64,000 bases of DNA from Paenibacillus montaniterrae (GCF_018403185.1 NZ_BOSE01000003.1:62001-126000), one strand, 5' to 3'; counted from the first letter of the stretch, positions 25,273 through 34,332 are shown. Notes: generated from the letters alone by a model not told the origin. A program made the numbers and translations.

Positions 25273-26637
25273 ATGAAAATGCGAAACAAAATGTTAAGCC
25301 TGCTGCTTATTGCAGCTCTAGTTTTTGTTGCAGCTTGCTCCAACAATGGAGGCACTAAAGGAGGCAGCACTTCAGGTGGAGCAGAATCGATTTACTTTTT
25401 AAACTTTAAGCCTGAAATTGCTGAGGTCTATGAGCAAATTGCCAAGGATTATGAAGCTGAAACTGGCGTCAAGGTTAAAGTCGTAACGGCTGCTGCCGGC
25501 ACTTATGAAACAAGATTGAAATCCGAAATTGCAAAATCAGAGCCGCCAACGATTTTCCAAATCAACGGCCCAATTGGCTATAATGCCTGGAAGGATTATA
25601 CGCTTGATTTGAAGGATACGAAGCTGTACAGCTACTTGTCAGACAAAAGCTTGGCCGTAACAGAGGGTGATGGCGTGTACGGCATCCCGTATGTTGTGGA
25701 AGGCTACGGCATCATTTACAACAATGCGATTATGGAAAAGTATTTTGCGCTGCCTAATAAGGCGACAAATGTTAGCTCTATGGAAGAAGTGAATAATTTC
25801 GATACCTTAAAAGCGGTAGTTGAAGATATGCAGGCCAATGCCGAAACACTTGGCATTAAAGGAGTATTTGCCTCTACCTCGCTTAGCGCAGGCGAGCAGT
25901 GGAGATGGCAAACGCATTTGGCCAATTTGCCGTTATTCTATGAGTTCAATGATGCTGAAGGGTATGAAAGCACGGTGCTTGCCGGTCTAGACGCCAATGA
26001 AATTCAATTTACGTACGGCAACAACTTTAAAAACATTTTTGACCTCTACATCAACAATTCAACTGTTAAACCGACGCTGCTCGGCTCCAAATCAGTGGCA
26101 GACTCGATGGCTGAGTTCGCGCTAGGTCAAGCGGCAATGGTGCAAAACGGCAACTGGGCCTGGAATGAGATTGCAAATGTAGGTGGCAACGTCGTTAATC
26201 AAGAGGATATTAAATTTCTTCCAATTTACACGGGTGTAGCTGGAGAAGAAAAGCAAGGCCTTGCAATCGGAACGGAGAACTACTTAGCGATTAATAACAA
26301 AGTATCAGAAGCCAAACAACAAGCATCGATTGCATTCCTTGAGTGGCTGTTCAGCAGTGACAAAGGGAAAGCGTATGTAACGAATGATTTGGGCTTCATT
26401 GCACCGTTCAACACCTTTACCGAAGATGAAAAGCCAGCTGATCCGCTTGCAGCTGAAGTGCTGAACTGGATGAACAAAGACACGATTGCAATCGCGTGGA
26501 CATTTGCAGCCTTCCCGAGTGAAGATTTTAAAAATGATTTCGGCGACGCGTTGCTTGAATATGCCCAAGGCACGAAAACCTGGGATGAGGTTAAAACAAT
26601 CGTAGTCGAGTCTTGGAAAAAGGAAAAAGCGAAGTAA
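25273..26637 (+). CDS. Sugar ABC transporter substrate-binding lipoprotein
   Basis: About 454 residues. Lipoprotein signal MKMRNKMLSLLLIAALVFVAAC with the lipid-anchored Cys22, a Gly/Ser linker, then a family 1 extracellular solute-binding fold (EQIAKDYEAETGVKVKVVTA, IFQINGPIGYNAWKDY, YGIPYVVEGYGIIYNN). It delivers a carbohydrate to the two permeases downstream; the sugar cannot be named from sequence. ATG 25273 is used because GGGGGA lies seven bases upstream and the signal peptide starts there. It is the first gene of the operon, followed by a stable hairpin before the permeases. No ATPase gene is present, as usual for importers that share an MsmX-type ATPase. Confidence 0.9.
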   Translation: MKMRNKMLSLLLIAALVFVAACSNNGGTKGGSTSGGAESIYFLNFKPEIAEVYEQIAKDYEAETGVKVKVVTAAAGTYETRLKSEIAKSEPPTIFQINGPIGYNAWKDYTLDLKDTKLYSYLSDKSLAVTEGDGVYGIPYVVEGYGIIYNNAIMEKYFALPNKATNVSSMEEVNNFDTLKAVVEDMQANAETLGIKGVFASTSLSAGEQWRWQTHLANLPLFYEFNDAEGYESTVLAGLDANEIQFTYGNNFKNIFDLYINNSTVKPTLLGSKSVADSMAEFALGQAAMVQNGNWAWNEIANVGGNVVNQEDIKFLPIYTGVAGEEKQGLAIGTENYLAINNKVSEAKQQASIAFLEWLFSSDKGKAYVTNDLGFIAPFNTFTEDEKPADPLAAEVLNWMNKDTIAIAWTFAAFPSEDFKNDFGDALLEYAQGTKTWDEVKTIVVESWKKEKAK

Positions 26638-26652
26638 TTATAAGGTGTTTGT

Positions 26653-26689
26653 GCATATGTCGCTATACATGCTGTATAGCGGCATATGC
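26653..26689 (+). ncRNA. Intercistronic mRNA hairpin between binding protein and permease genes
   Basis: GCATATGTCGCTATAC (26653-26668) pairs with GTATAGCGGCATATGC (26674-26689) over 16 positions with one G-U pair and a five-base loop. There is no T run. Such hairpins in binding-protein operons stabilise the upstream message or limit read-through, giving more binding protein than permease; that role is inferred. Confidence 0.75.
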
Positions 26690-26723
26690 TATTGCACTTA
26701 AAAGCAGGACAGGAGACAAAGCT

Positions 26724-27566
26724 ATGCAGAAAATGATAAAAAAATATTTTGCCCTCTTTGCATTGCCGACATTACTTGCATTTATAGTAGCTTTCGTCGT
26801 GCCATTTGTTCTCGGTATTTATTTATCATTTACCGAATTTACAACTGTAACAGATGCGAAATGGATAGGCTTGAGCAATTATGTCAAAGCATTTCAGGAT
26901 CAGGATTTTGTAAATGCTCTATGGTTTACAGCTAAATTTACGATTGTATCGGTTATTTCCATCAATGTGCTAGCTTTTTTGCTGGCCTTGCTGCTCACGC
27001 AAAAGGTTTTGGGCAGAAACGTATTTCGTACAGTGTTTTTTATGCCCAATCTAATTGGCGGTATCGTACTCGGTTATATTTGGCAGCTAATGATTAATGG
27101 GGTGCTTTATCAATTCGAAGTTACGCTCACCTCAAGCGCCAAGTACGGATTTTGGGGATTGGTCATTCTTATGAACTGGCAGCTGATCGGATATATGATG
27201 GTTATTTATATTGCTGGAATTCAGAACGTTCCGAAGGAGCAGCTGGAAGCAGCTAAAATTGATGGCGCTTCAAATGGAATCATTTTGCGCAAAATTATAC
27301 TGCCGCTTGTGATGCCTTCGATCACGATATGCTTGTTTTTAACGATTTCAAACTCCTTTAAGCTGTTTGATCAAAACCTGGCGCTTACAGCAGGAGCGCC
27401 CTCCAAGCAAACGGCGATGCTGGCGCTCGATATTTTCAATACGTTCTATAGCAAGGCTGGGTTTGAAGGGGGAGGTCAAGCGAAAGCGGTAATGTTCTTT
27501 GTGATGGTAGCGTTAATTGTCGTAGTGCAGCTTGGCATTACTCGAAGAAGGGAGATTGAAAGCTAA
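26724..27566 (+). CDS. Sugar ABC transporter permease (MalF type)
   Basis: A 280-residue integral membrane protein with six predicted spans and the EAA loop LEAAKIDGASNGIILRKIIL that contacts the ATPase. ATG 26724 has CAGGAG upstream and begins at the expected MQKMIKKYF before the first span. It overlaps the next permease gene by one base (TAATG). Confidence 0.9.
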   Translation: MQKMIKKYFALFALPTLLAFIVAFVVPFVLGIYLSFTEFTTVTDAKWIGLSNYVKAFQDQDFVNALWFTAKFTIVSVISINVLAFLLALLLTQKVLGRNVFRTVFFMPNLIGGIVLGYIWQLMINGVLYQFEVTLTSSAKYGFWGLVILMNWQLIGYMMVIYIAGIQNVPKEQLEAAKIDGASNGIILRKIILPLVMPSITICLFLTISNSFKLFDQNLALTAGAPSKQTAMLALDIFNTFYSKAGFEGGGQAKAVMFFVMVALIVVVQLGITRRREIES

Positions 27567-28402
27567 TGCTCGGAGATTCTCAAAAAAGCAGACCGCTGCT
27601 GTTCCTCCTGCTTCTTGTGCTGGCGATCGCCTTTCTGCTGCCGATTTTTATTGTGTTCATGAATTCATTTAAAGGGAAATTTTTTATTAGTGACGAGCCG
27701 TTTGTTTTTCCTGGCGGCGATACATTTGTCGGCTTGGAAAATTACACGAGCGGCATTCAGAAAATCGGCTTTTTCTCTGCCTTTGGCATGTCCTTATTCA
27801 TTACCGTGTTCTCGGTTGCAGCTATCGTCTTTTTTACGTCAATGACAGGCTGGTACTTGACGCGTGTGAAAACGAAATGGTCGAGCGCCTTGTTCTTTAT
27901 GTTTGTATTTTCGATGGTCGTGCCGTTTCAAATGGTAATGTTTACAATGACGCAAACAGCGAACGTGGTCGGGCTCGACAATCCGGTTGGACTATTAGTG
28001 ATATATTTGGGCTTTGGCTCAGGCTTGTCGGTCTTTTTGTTCAGCGGCTTTGTCAAATCCGTTCCGCTTGAAATTGAAGAAGCGGTTATGATTGATGGCG
28101 GCAGTCCGATCGATATGTTCTTTAAGGTCATTCTGCCAATTTTGAAGCCAATCGCAATTACGGTTGCGATCTTGAATGTAATGTGGGTTTGGAATGATTA
28201 TTTGCTGCCATATCTCGTAATCGGTACAGAATACCAGACAATTCCGATTGCCGTGCAGTATTTAAAAGGCGGCTACGGCTCGATTGATATGGGAGCAATG
28301 ATGGCAATGCTTGTACTCGCAATTATACCGATTGTCCTGTTCTATCTGTTCTGTCAAAAATATATTATTGAAGGCGTTGTTGCAGGAGCGGTAAAAGGAT
28401 AA
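27566..28402 (+). CDS. Sugar ABC transporter permease (MalG type)
   Basis: A 278-residue, six-span permease. The EAA loop reads LEIEEAVMIDGGSPIDMFFK, and the C-terminus has the MalG-type LFCQKYIIEGVVAGAVKG. It pairs with the preceding permease to form the transmembrane channel. Confidence 0.92.
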   Translation: MLGDSQKSRPLLFLLLLVLAIAFLLPIFIVFMNSFKGKFFISDEPFVFPGGDTFVGLENYTSGIQKIGFFSAFGMSLFITVFSVAAIVFFTSMTGWYLTRVKTKWSSALFFMFVFSMVVPFQMVMFTMTQTANVVGLDNPVGLLVIYLGFGSGLSVFLFSGFVKSVPLEIEEAVMIDGGSPIDMFFKVILPILKPIAITVAILNVMWVWNDYLLPYLVIGTEYQTIPIAVQYLKGGYGSIDMGAMMAMLVLAIIPIVLFYLFCQKYIIEGVVAGAVKG

Positions 28403-28455
28403 TGCACAGAAGTTGGCGAATAAAGTAGGTAAGTCGTTTAAAAACGCTGTCATCA

Positions 28456-28470
28456 TTACATTAAATGTAA
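28456..28470. promoter_or_regulatory. 15-bp palindrome upstream of the LacI-type gene
   Basis: TTACATTAAATGTAA is a perfect inverted repeat around a three-base centre, directly before the ribosome site AAGGAAG. It could be an autoregulatory site but is unlike the GAAAACGTTTTC operators upstream of the binding-protein gene. Confidence 0.35.
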
Positions 28471-28485
28471 AAAGGAAGAGTGCGT

Positions 28486-29520
28486 ATGGCTTCACTTACT
28501 ATTATCGACATAGCCAAAATTTGTGGCGTAGGTGTAACTACGGTATCACGTGCCATTAACAATCATCCTGATATTAGTGAAGAAACAAAGCAGATGATTA
28601 TGAAGGTTGTCAGAGAAAATAACTATGTGCCGAACAACAATGCACGCAATCTTAAGCGGACTGCCTCCAAAACAATCGCAGTCTTGATTAAAGGCTTAAA
28701 TAACCCCTTTTTTATTCGTATGATTGATCTGTTTGAGAAAGGGATTAAGGATAAAAAGTATTCTTTTATTTTGCATCAGGTTTATGAGGATCAGGATGAG
28801 ATTGAAGTTGCGAATGAATTGATTAAAGAGAAGAAGCTGAAAGGAATTATTTTTCTCGGAGGCTATCTTTCGCATTCCAAGGAAAAGCTGGATCAGCTAA
28901 CTGTCCCCTATGTGCTATGTACAGTCGGGCTTTCCTCCGATTTTGATCATTACAACTACTCGTATGTGTCGATTGACGATTATGCTGAAAGCTATAAGAT
29001 GGTTGATTATTTATGCAAGCTGGGACATACAAAAATTGCGCTAATCTCTGCTAAAATGCGTGATCGAAGCATTGGCCAGCTGCGTTATCTGGGCTACAAG
29101 CAGGCATTGGAGGATAACGGCATTGCACTGGACGAACAATTGGTTCGGCCGATGAAGGCTCATCTCGAAAGCTACTCGATGGAAAATGGTTATGCGGTTA
29201 CGAAGGAAATGCTGGAGCAGGGCATTGATTTTACAGCGCTGTTTGCCATTTCCGATTCGATGGCGATCGGAGCCAGCAAGGCTCTATTGGAATCGGGGCG
29301 CTCTATCCCTGAAGATTGCTCCGTAGCGGGCTTTGACGGGCTTGATATGGCGTATTATTACCATCCTTCAATTACGACGATCCAGCAGCCAGCTGCCGAG
29401 ATGGCGGAGGAAGCGATTAAAATACTGTTTGATCTAATTCATAAAAAGGTTACCCATGTACAAAAGAAATTTTCAGCAACATTAATAGAACGCCCTTCAA
29501 CAGGAAAAGCAAGCAGATAG
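28486..29520 (+). CDS. LacI family transcriptional regulator
   Basis: A 344-residue protein. The N-terminal helix-turn-helix and hinge (IDIAKICGVGVTTVSRAINN, then NYVPNNNARNLKR) are followed by a periplasmic-binding-protein-like effector domain (IAVLIKGLNNPFFIRMIDLF, FAISDSMAIGASKALLESG, SVAGFDGLDMAYYYHPSIT). ATG 28486 has AAGGAAG upstream. It lies downstream of the sugar importer and most likely represses it through the operators at 25167-25202, released by the imported sugar or a derivative (inference). Confidence 0.92.
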   Translation: MASLTIIDIAKICGVGVTTVSRAINNHPDISEETKQMIMKVVRENNYVPNNNARNLKRTASKTIAVLIKGLNNPFFIRMIDLFEKGIKDKKYSFILHQVYEDQDEIEVANELIKEKKLKGIIFLGGYLSHSKEKLDQLTVPYVLCTVGLSSDFDHYNYSYVSIDDYAESYKMVDYLCKLGHTKIALISAKMRDRSIGQLRYLGYKQALEDNGIALDEQLVRPMKAHLESYSMENGYAVTKEMLEQGIDFTALFAISDSMAIGASKALLESGRSIPEDCSVAGFDGLDMAYYYHPSITTIQQPAAEMAEEAIKILFDLIHKKVTHVQKKFSATLIERPSTGKASR

Positions 29521-29525
29521 CATGA

Positions 29526-29577
29526 AAAGGGAGTGCCAGGAAGGTCAGTTTGAATCGACCTTCCTGGCACTCCCTTT
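29526..29577 (+). terminator. Strong rho-independent terminator
   Basis: AAAGGGAGTGCCAGGAAGGTC pairs perfectly with GACCTTCCTGGCACTCCCTTT around a ten-base loop, followed by a T-rich stretch. It ends the sugar transporter/lacI operon. Confidence 0.92.
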
Positions 29578-29598
29578 ATTTTAATTCTAAACAATTTC

Positions 29599-29626
29599 TA
29601 ACAAATACGAAACATTATGTCGATAT
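29599..29626 (+). promoter_or_regulatory. Possible sigma-D (flagellar/chemotaxis) promoter
   Basis: TAAC at 29599-29602 and GTCGATAT at 29619-29626, spaced 16 bases, resemble the Bacillus sigma-D consensus TAAA-N15-GCCGATAT. It lies 45 bases before a chemotaxis receptor gene, the expected kind of target. A sigma-A -10 (TATAAT) overlaps it without a clear -35. Confidence 0.45.
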
Positions 29627-29671
29627 AATCTAAGACATTGCTTTATAACACAGAAAAGGAGAGCAACCAGT

Positions 29672-31759
29672 TTGAAACTGAAACTATCGCAAAAACTTAT
29701 CGCAGCATTAATTTCGATTTATTTGGCTGCAAACCTGCTGTTAATGATGATTAACCTTACGCAGCTGGAGAACTTGGGCTACGAGAAGGCTAGCTTGGAG
29801 GCAGTAGATGCCAGCAAAGAATTTACTTCATCCTTTCAAACGTTAATTGATCAACAGTCTGGTTCACTGCTAACACTATCGAACATGATTAAAGAAATGC
29901 AGGGAACTGGAAAGGTAACGCGTGAGGAATTAATCGCTATGGTTGAAACCTACATGCATACTAACGATCAAGTCTTTTATGTAAATGTTGCGTTTGACCC
30001 CAATGCTTTCGACAACAAGGACGCTGAATATAAAAATTTGCAGCTGTATAGCCAGGAGAAGGATCCAGGGCGCTTTGCAATCAGCATCATTGCCTCTGGT
30101 TCAAGCACTGTTCGTTCCCCGATTGTTAATTTGGAGGAAGGCGACATTGCCCAATTTTATGTGAAAACAAAAGAGCGTGGAGAATTAACGAGGCTGGACC
30201 CTGTAAACTATGGGACAACGGATAATCCTCTGCTTTATACGTCGATCAATGCTCCGATTTATAATAAGCAAGATGAATTTATTGGCGTGGTCGGCTATAT
30301 GATTTCATTAAATGCGCTGCAGGATATTGCAGTTCAATATTCATCAGAAGCAAGCAGCGTAGCCTTATTGTCGCAAAGCGGCTATTACGTTGCGAATGGA
30401 ATCAACAGTGAAAGCTTAGGTCAGAAAATTGAAAACTCGCGTATTGACGAAAAAGTAATGGGCAAGCTGACCCAGGGAGAAACGGTTGAAGTCAGGGAAG
30501 AAAGCACGCTGCATCACTTTATCCCGCTTCCGTTTGCAAGCGCTGAGGATACTTGGTATGTAGAGGTTATGACCCCAATTGATACCGTATTGAAAGACTA
30601 CTATAACAGTAGAATGGTTACACTGATCGTTTCGATTGGCTCAGCGATTGTATTTATCGTCATTATTTTCGTATTGATTCGTCGTTGGGTGCTTGTTCCG
30701 CTTAATAAGCTGAATGTCAGCCTAGGTCATATGGCAAGCGGTGATCTGACTCAACGGCTTGATATTAAAAGCAAGGACGAGTTTGGCGCAATGGCGACCA
30801 ACTTTAATACAATGGGTGATCATTTGCGTGATATGTTCCGCCATGTCACTGATTTGAGCTTGAATGTCAGCGCAACGTCTGAGCAGATGTCGGCCAGCTC
30901 GCAGCAAACGGCAACTGCATCAGAAAATATCGCCAGCGCGATTGAACGTGTTGCGAACGGTGCTGAAACTCAGCATGATTACGCGATCACAACTGCAGCC
31001 GAGATGAAGGAAATGGCGCAGGGCATTGAACGAATCGCAGAATCTTCAAGCATTGCAGCAAGCTCCTCGCAGGTTGCCGAGCAGAATACAGTTGTCGGAC
31101 ATGAAAAAATGCAGCAAACTGTCGAGCAAATGAGCGAGCTGAAAAATGCGGTCGACCAATCCAATCAAGCGATTACGTCGCTTGCTGCGAAATCGAATCA
31201 AATCAAGCAAATTACAAACCTTATTGCCAAGGTCAGTCAGCAAACGAATTTGCTTGCGCTTAATGCGGCAATTGAAGCTTCGCGTGTTGGCGAGCACGGT
31301 AAGGGCTTTGCCGTCGTTGCTTCTGAAATTCGCAATCTGGCCGATCAAACCAAGCAGGCAACTGCTGATATCGCAGAGCTGATTGAAGAAGTATATGAAG
31401 GCACACAGGTTGCTTCTGAGGCGATGGAAGCAGGCACGAAGCAGATGGCTACGGGCATTACGACTGTGCACGAGGCGGGACAGATTTTCTCTGTTATTAA
31501 TGCTGAAGTACAGCGCGTAAATGAACAAATTTCCGAGGTTTCAGCGGCTGCTGAACAGCTGCATGCCAGCTCCATCGGTGTCGCTGCTACAGTAGAGAAG
31601 TTCTCCAGCAATGCAAGCAGAACGATGACGGACGCTGCCGAGGTTGCCGCAGCATCCGAGGAGCAGCTGGCATCGATGCAGGAGGTTGCCACTTCTTCAG
31701 AATCACTATCGTCGATGGTGCAGGAGCTGATGGAACGGATTTCTCGCTTCAAAATTTAA
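29672..31759 (+). CDS. Methyl-accepting chemotaxis protein with extracellular Cache domain
   Basis: A 695-residue receptor. It has a first membrane span (about 8-28), an extracellular double-Cache-type ligand domain (about 30-305), a second span (about 313-337), a HAMP domain (about 338-390) and a cytoplasmic coiled-coil signalling domain with the conserved tip QTNLLALNAAIEASRVGEHG. The start is TTG 29672 with AAAGGAG ten bases before it. It signals through CheA/CheW; the ligand is unknown. It is monocistronic, with a long hairpin after the stop. Confidence 0.92.
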   Translation: MKLKLSQKLIAALISIYLAANLLLMMINLTQLENLGYEKASLEAVDASKEFTSSFQTLIDQQSGSLLTLSNMIKEMQGTGKVTREELIAMVETYMHTNDQVFYVNVAFDPNAFDNKDAEYKNLQLYSQEKDPGRFAISIIASGSSTVRSPIVNLEEGDIAQFYVKTKERGELTRLDPVNYGTTDNPLLYTSINAPIYNKQDEFIGVVGYMISLNALQDIAVQYSSEASSVALLSQSGYYVANGINSESLGQKIENSRIDEKVMGKLTQGETVEVREESTLHHFIPLPFASAEDTWYVEVMTPIDTVLKDYYNSRMVTLIVSIGSAIVFIVIIFVLIRRWVLVPLNKLNVSLGHMASGDLTQRLDIKSKDEFGAMATNFNTMGDHLRDMFRHVTDLSLNVSATSEQMSASSQQTATASENIASAIERVANGAETQHDYAITTAAEMKEMAQGIERIAESSSIAASSSQVAEQNTVVGHEKMQQTVEQMSELKNAVDQSNQAITSLAAKSNQIKQITNLIAKVSQQTNLLALNAAIEASRVGEHGKGFAVVASEIRNLADQTKQATADIAELIEEVYEGTQVASEAMEAGTKQMATGITTVHEAGQIFSVINAEVQRVNEQISEVSAAAEQLHASSIGVAATVEKFSSNASRTMTDAAEVAAASEEQLASMQEVATSSESLSSMVQELMERISRFKI

Positions 31760-31802
31760 TCGGTTAACGCCGCTGATGCTGTAATAAACAGCATATAAAG
31801 CT

Positions 31803-31873
31803 AAAGCGCCGCAACGGTGCAAATCAAGAGCAGAAGCGATATGCTCTGCCAGATTTGCTCCGTGCGGCGCTTT
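31803..31873. terminator. Long terminator hairpin between the receptor gene and tRNA-Asp
   Basis: AAAGCGCCGCA and CGGTGCAAATC pair with GATTTGCTCCG and TGCGGCGCTTT. An inner stem AGAGCA/TGCTCT closes the loop. The outer A and T runs make it usable from both sides. Confidence 0.8.
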
Positions 31874-31934
31874 ACTCATTGATAAGACCAAAAAAAGCCG
31901 ATTGCAGCAGCAATCGACTTGTGTTGAAATATGA

Positions 31935-32011
31935 TGGCGGAGCTGACGAGATTCGAACTCGCGTTCTCCTGCGTGACAGGCAGGCATGTTAGGCCTCTAC
32001 ACCACAGCTCC
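31935..32011 (-). tRNA. tRNA-Asp (anticodon GTC)
   Basis: Reading the minus strand, the acceptor stem GGAGCTG pairs with CAGCTCC. The anticodon arm is CCTGC-CTGTCAC-GCAGG with anticodon GTC. The T arm is GCGAG-TTCGAAT-CTCGT, the discriminator base is G and CCA is encoded. The length is 77 including CCA. It stands alone, with no other tRNA adjacent in the window. Confidence 0.95.
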
Positions 32012-32078
32012 ATATTCATTGTCCGCGAGAGACAAGGAATATAATACCACAACCTATTTAAACCGCGCAACTACTTTT

Positions 32079-33089
32079 TTACGCTTGCCTGCCCAGCTTT
32101 TTCAGCTCATCTGTAAGCAGCGGCACGATTTCGAACAGATCGCCGACGATACCATAATCGGCAATAGAGAAGATCGGAGCTTCAGGGTCCTTATTAATCG
32201 CAATAATGGTGCGCGACTGACTCATGCCAGCGAGATGCTGAATTGCTCCACTAATGCCGCAGGCAATGTAAAGCTGCGGCGTCACGACCTTGCCTGTTTG
32301 GCCAATTTGCAGACTGTAATCGCAATAGCCAGCATCGCAGGCAGCGCGCGATGCACCAACTGCCCCTCCCAGCTGATCGGCAAGCTGCTGCAGCAGCTGA
32401 AAGCCTTCGCTTCCACGTACACCGCGTCCGCCGGCAACAATGATGTCGGCTTCTGTTAAGTCAATGCCGCTGCTTACGCGCGATACGACCTCTCTCACAA
32501 TTGAACGCAGCGGGGAAGCTGAGGCAGGCAGCGTATTAATAGCGGATTCGTTTGCAGCGGCAACTGCTTCTAGCGGTGCTGCAGTCTCATGATTGTTTGG
32601 ACGAATCGTTACGATATGCGGCGCTGCGCCTGTAAAGCTTCTCGTTTCAAACGCCTTGCCGGCATAAAGCGGACGAGTAAAAGCAAAGCCGTCATCAAGC
32701 AGCTCAACCGCGGTTGCATCGGCGATATAGCCAGAAGCGAGTGAAGCAGCGAGGCGAGGAGCCAGCTCGCGTCCGTAAGCTGTATGTCCAGCTATGACGA
32801 ATTGGGGCTGAAGCTGCTGAACAAGACTTTGCAACGGCTTAAGCGAGGCTAGTGCATTAGATTCAGTCTGCTCGCTGCTGCTTGCCAGATGTACCTCGCT
32901 AGCGCCATAGGTCAGCAGCTCCCGTGCTGCCTGCTGCAGCTCTGCGCCTTCGCCTGGACCTGCCAAAAAACAATGAACAGCTCCGGCTCGCTGCTGCAAC
33001 AGCTTCTGTGCTACTGCAATCGCTTCAAAGGTAACGCGGCGAATAGACGACCCCTTGCACTCTGCTACAACGAGAATCGGTTGGCTCAT
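32079..33089 (-). CDS. etfA: Electron transfer flavoprotein alpha subunit
   Basis: A 336-residue protein. The C-terminal FAD-binding region is clear: DIIVAGGRGVRGSEGFQLL, GAVGASRAACDAGYCDY, QIGQTGKVVTPQLYIACGIS and NKDPEAPIFSIADYGIVGDL. With EtfB it accepts electrons from acyl-CoA dehydrogenase and passes them to the membrane reductase FadF. ATG 33089 follows the etfB stop by one base. The gene pair diverges from the fad operon. Confidence 0.95.
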   Translation of the reverse strand: MSQPILVVAECKGSSIRRVTFEAIAVAQKLLQQRAGAVHCFLAGPGEGAELQQAARELLTYGASEVHLASSSEQTESNALASLKPLQSLVQQLQPQFVIAGHTAYGRELAPRLAASLASGYIADATAVELLDDGFAFTRPLYAGKAFETRSFTGAAPHIVTIRPNNHETAAPLEAVAAANESAINTLPASASPLRSIVREVVSRVSSGIDLTEADIIVAGGRGVRGSEGFQLLQQLADQLGGAVGASRAACDAGYCDYSLQIGQTGKVVTPQLYIACGISGAIQHLAGMSQSRTIIAINKDPEAPIFSIADYGIVGDLFEIVPLLTDELKKLGRQA

Positions 33090-33090
33090 A

Positions 33091-33918
33091 TTAGCTCTCC
33101 TCGCTTTCTACAAGATTTAGCTGCTGTAAAATATGCAGCAGCTCCTTTGTTTGCTGCTCACTGCTGCCCTGCAGCAGTCTTCCAGTCTGACGAGCTGGAG
33201 GAGGAGTAATGGCAGTACGAACCGTAGCGCTGGAGGCAATGCTCGCTTGCAGCGGTTCGTTAAGCAAATCGGCAGGGAAGCGCTCAATAATCGCTTTTTT
33301 CTTCGCCTTCATTATGCCAGGCAAGGAAGGATAGCGCGGCTCGTTCAAGCCTTGCTGCGCCGTAATAAGCGCGGGCAGAGGCAGCAGCACTATTTCGCTA
33401 TCTCCTTCAACGTCGCGCTCGACGAGCGCAAGCTGTCCGTTCCATGGCGCCTGCTCAAGCGCAAGCTCGTCAGCTGTGCCAAGCTGAAGCTTAACGGCGG
33501 CAGACGCATGCGGCAGATCGAGCAGCTCTGCAACCTGCAGTGCTACGCTGCCGCTGCCGGAATCTATAGCAAACAGGCCTGCCAGAATAAGATCCGGCTT
33601 TAGCGGTCGTATCGTTTCTGCAAGCAAGGCGGCAATATGATAGCTATGATCCAATTGCTCGGTTTCCGAAACGAGAATCGCCTGGTCCACGCCAAGTGCC
33701 AGCGCAGTGCGCAGTGCGATGCTGCTTCGCTCTGGACCTGCAGTAATCGCGATCACCTCTGCATCGTTGGCTTCCTTCAGCCGCAGCGCTTCCTCCAATG
33801 CGAATTCATCGTAGGGGTTAATGACAAACTTCACGCCATACTCTTCTATGCGTCCATCTGCAATATCAATTTTTTCCTCTGTATCGAATGTTTGCTTAAG
33901 AAGAACAACGATTTTCAA
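33091..33918 (-). CDS. etfB: Electron transfer flavoprotein beta subunit
   Basis: A 275-residue protein with the ETF beta pattern INPYDEFALEEALRLKE, GVDQAILVSE, DLILAGLFAIDSGSGSVALQ and a C-terminal LPSLPGIMKAKKK-like segment (YPSLPGIMKAKKK). It binds AMP and forms the heterodimer with EtfA. It starts at TTG 33918 with AAAGGAG ten bases upstream, and is the first gene of the leftward etfBA operon. Confidence 0.95.
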   Translation of the reverse strand: MKIVVLLKQTFDTEEKIDIADGRIEEYGVKFVINPYDEFALEEALRLKEANDAEVIAITAGPERSSIALRTALALGVDQAILVSETEQLDHSYHIAALLAETIRPLKPDLILAGLFAIDSGSGSVALQVAELLDLPHASAAVKLQLGTADELALEQAPWNGQLALVERDVEGDSEIVLLPLPALITAQQGLNEPRYPSLPGIMKAKKKAIIERFPADLLNEPLQASIASSATVRTAITPPPARQTGRLLQGSSEQQTKELLHILQQLNLVESEES

Positions 33919-34048
33919 CGTTATGCAGCTCCTTTCTACTCTTTGTCTTCTTTGCCTTCTTTGTATTCTTTCTTCTCGAAGTCACAAATAGCTAGTGCTA
34001 CCATATGATTATTTCGCCCAAATTAGACCGTGAGTCAAATGAGTGTTC

Positions 34049-34245
34049 AAAAAGCTTGGCTTTCAGGACCAAGAAGATGGCACGATACTAGAAGGCGAGG
34101 AGCGCAGCGTAGGCAAAAGCTACGTGAGCACCTCAAATGTTTCCGCAGGAAACATGCCTCGGAAGCATAACCTTTCGGTAGCGTGACATATTCGCCGTCG
34201 AATACACAACAACGCAATTACATCGTCATCAAAGTCGAGCTTTTT
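34049..34245 (-). repeat. Family A repeat, copy A4 (with extra internal hairpin module)
   Basis: A reverse-orientation copy of 197 bp between the divergent etfB and fadF genes. Its ends AAAAAGCTTGGCTTTCAGGA and GTCGAGCTTTTT match the family. An extra segment at 34133-34171 contains the small hairpin GTTTCCGCAGGAAAC and CGGAAGCATAA; the same module occurs in copy A7. The rest of the 414-base gap (33919-34048 and 34246-34332) holds the two ribosome sites and presumably the promoters, which I cannot pinpoint. Confidence 0.85.
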
Positions 34246-34332
34246 GAACTTCCTTTTCAAGAAGCATGAACATCTGCTGAGCTACATATAAATGAACCAG
34301 GGAAAGTAGGAATACAAGAAAGGAGAGAGGGC

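Noticed and set aside
28430..28442. LacI-type operator CGTTTAAAAACG before the regulator gene
   Set aside because: It is symmetrical but lacks the central CG and the flanks of the operators upstream of the binding-protein gene; chance is likely in this AT-rich stretch.
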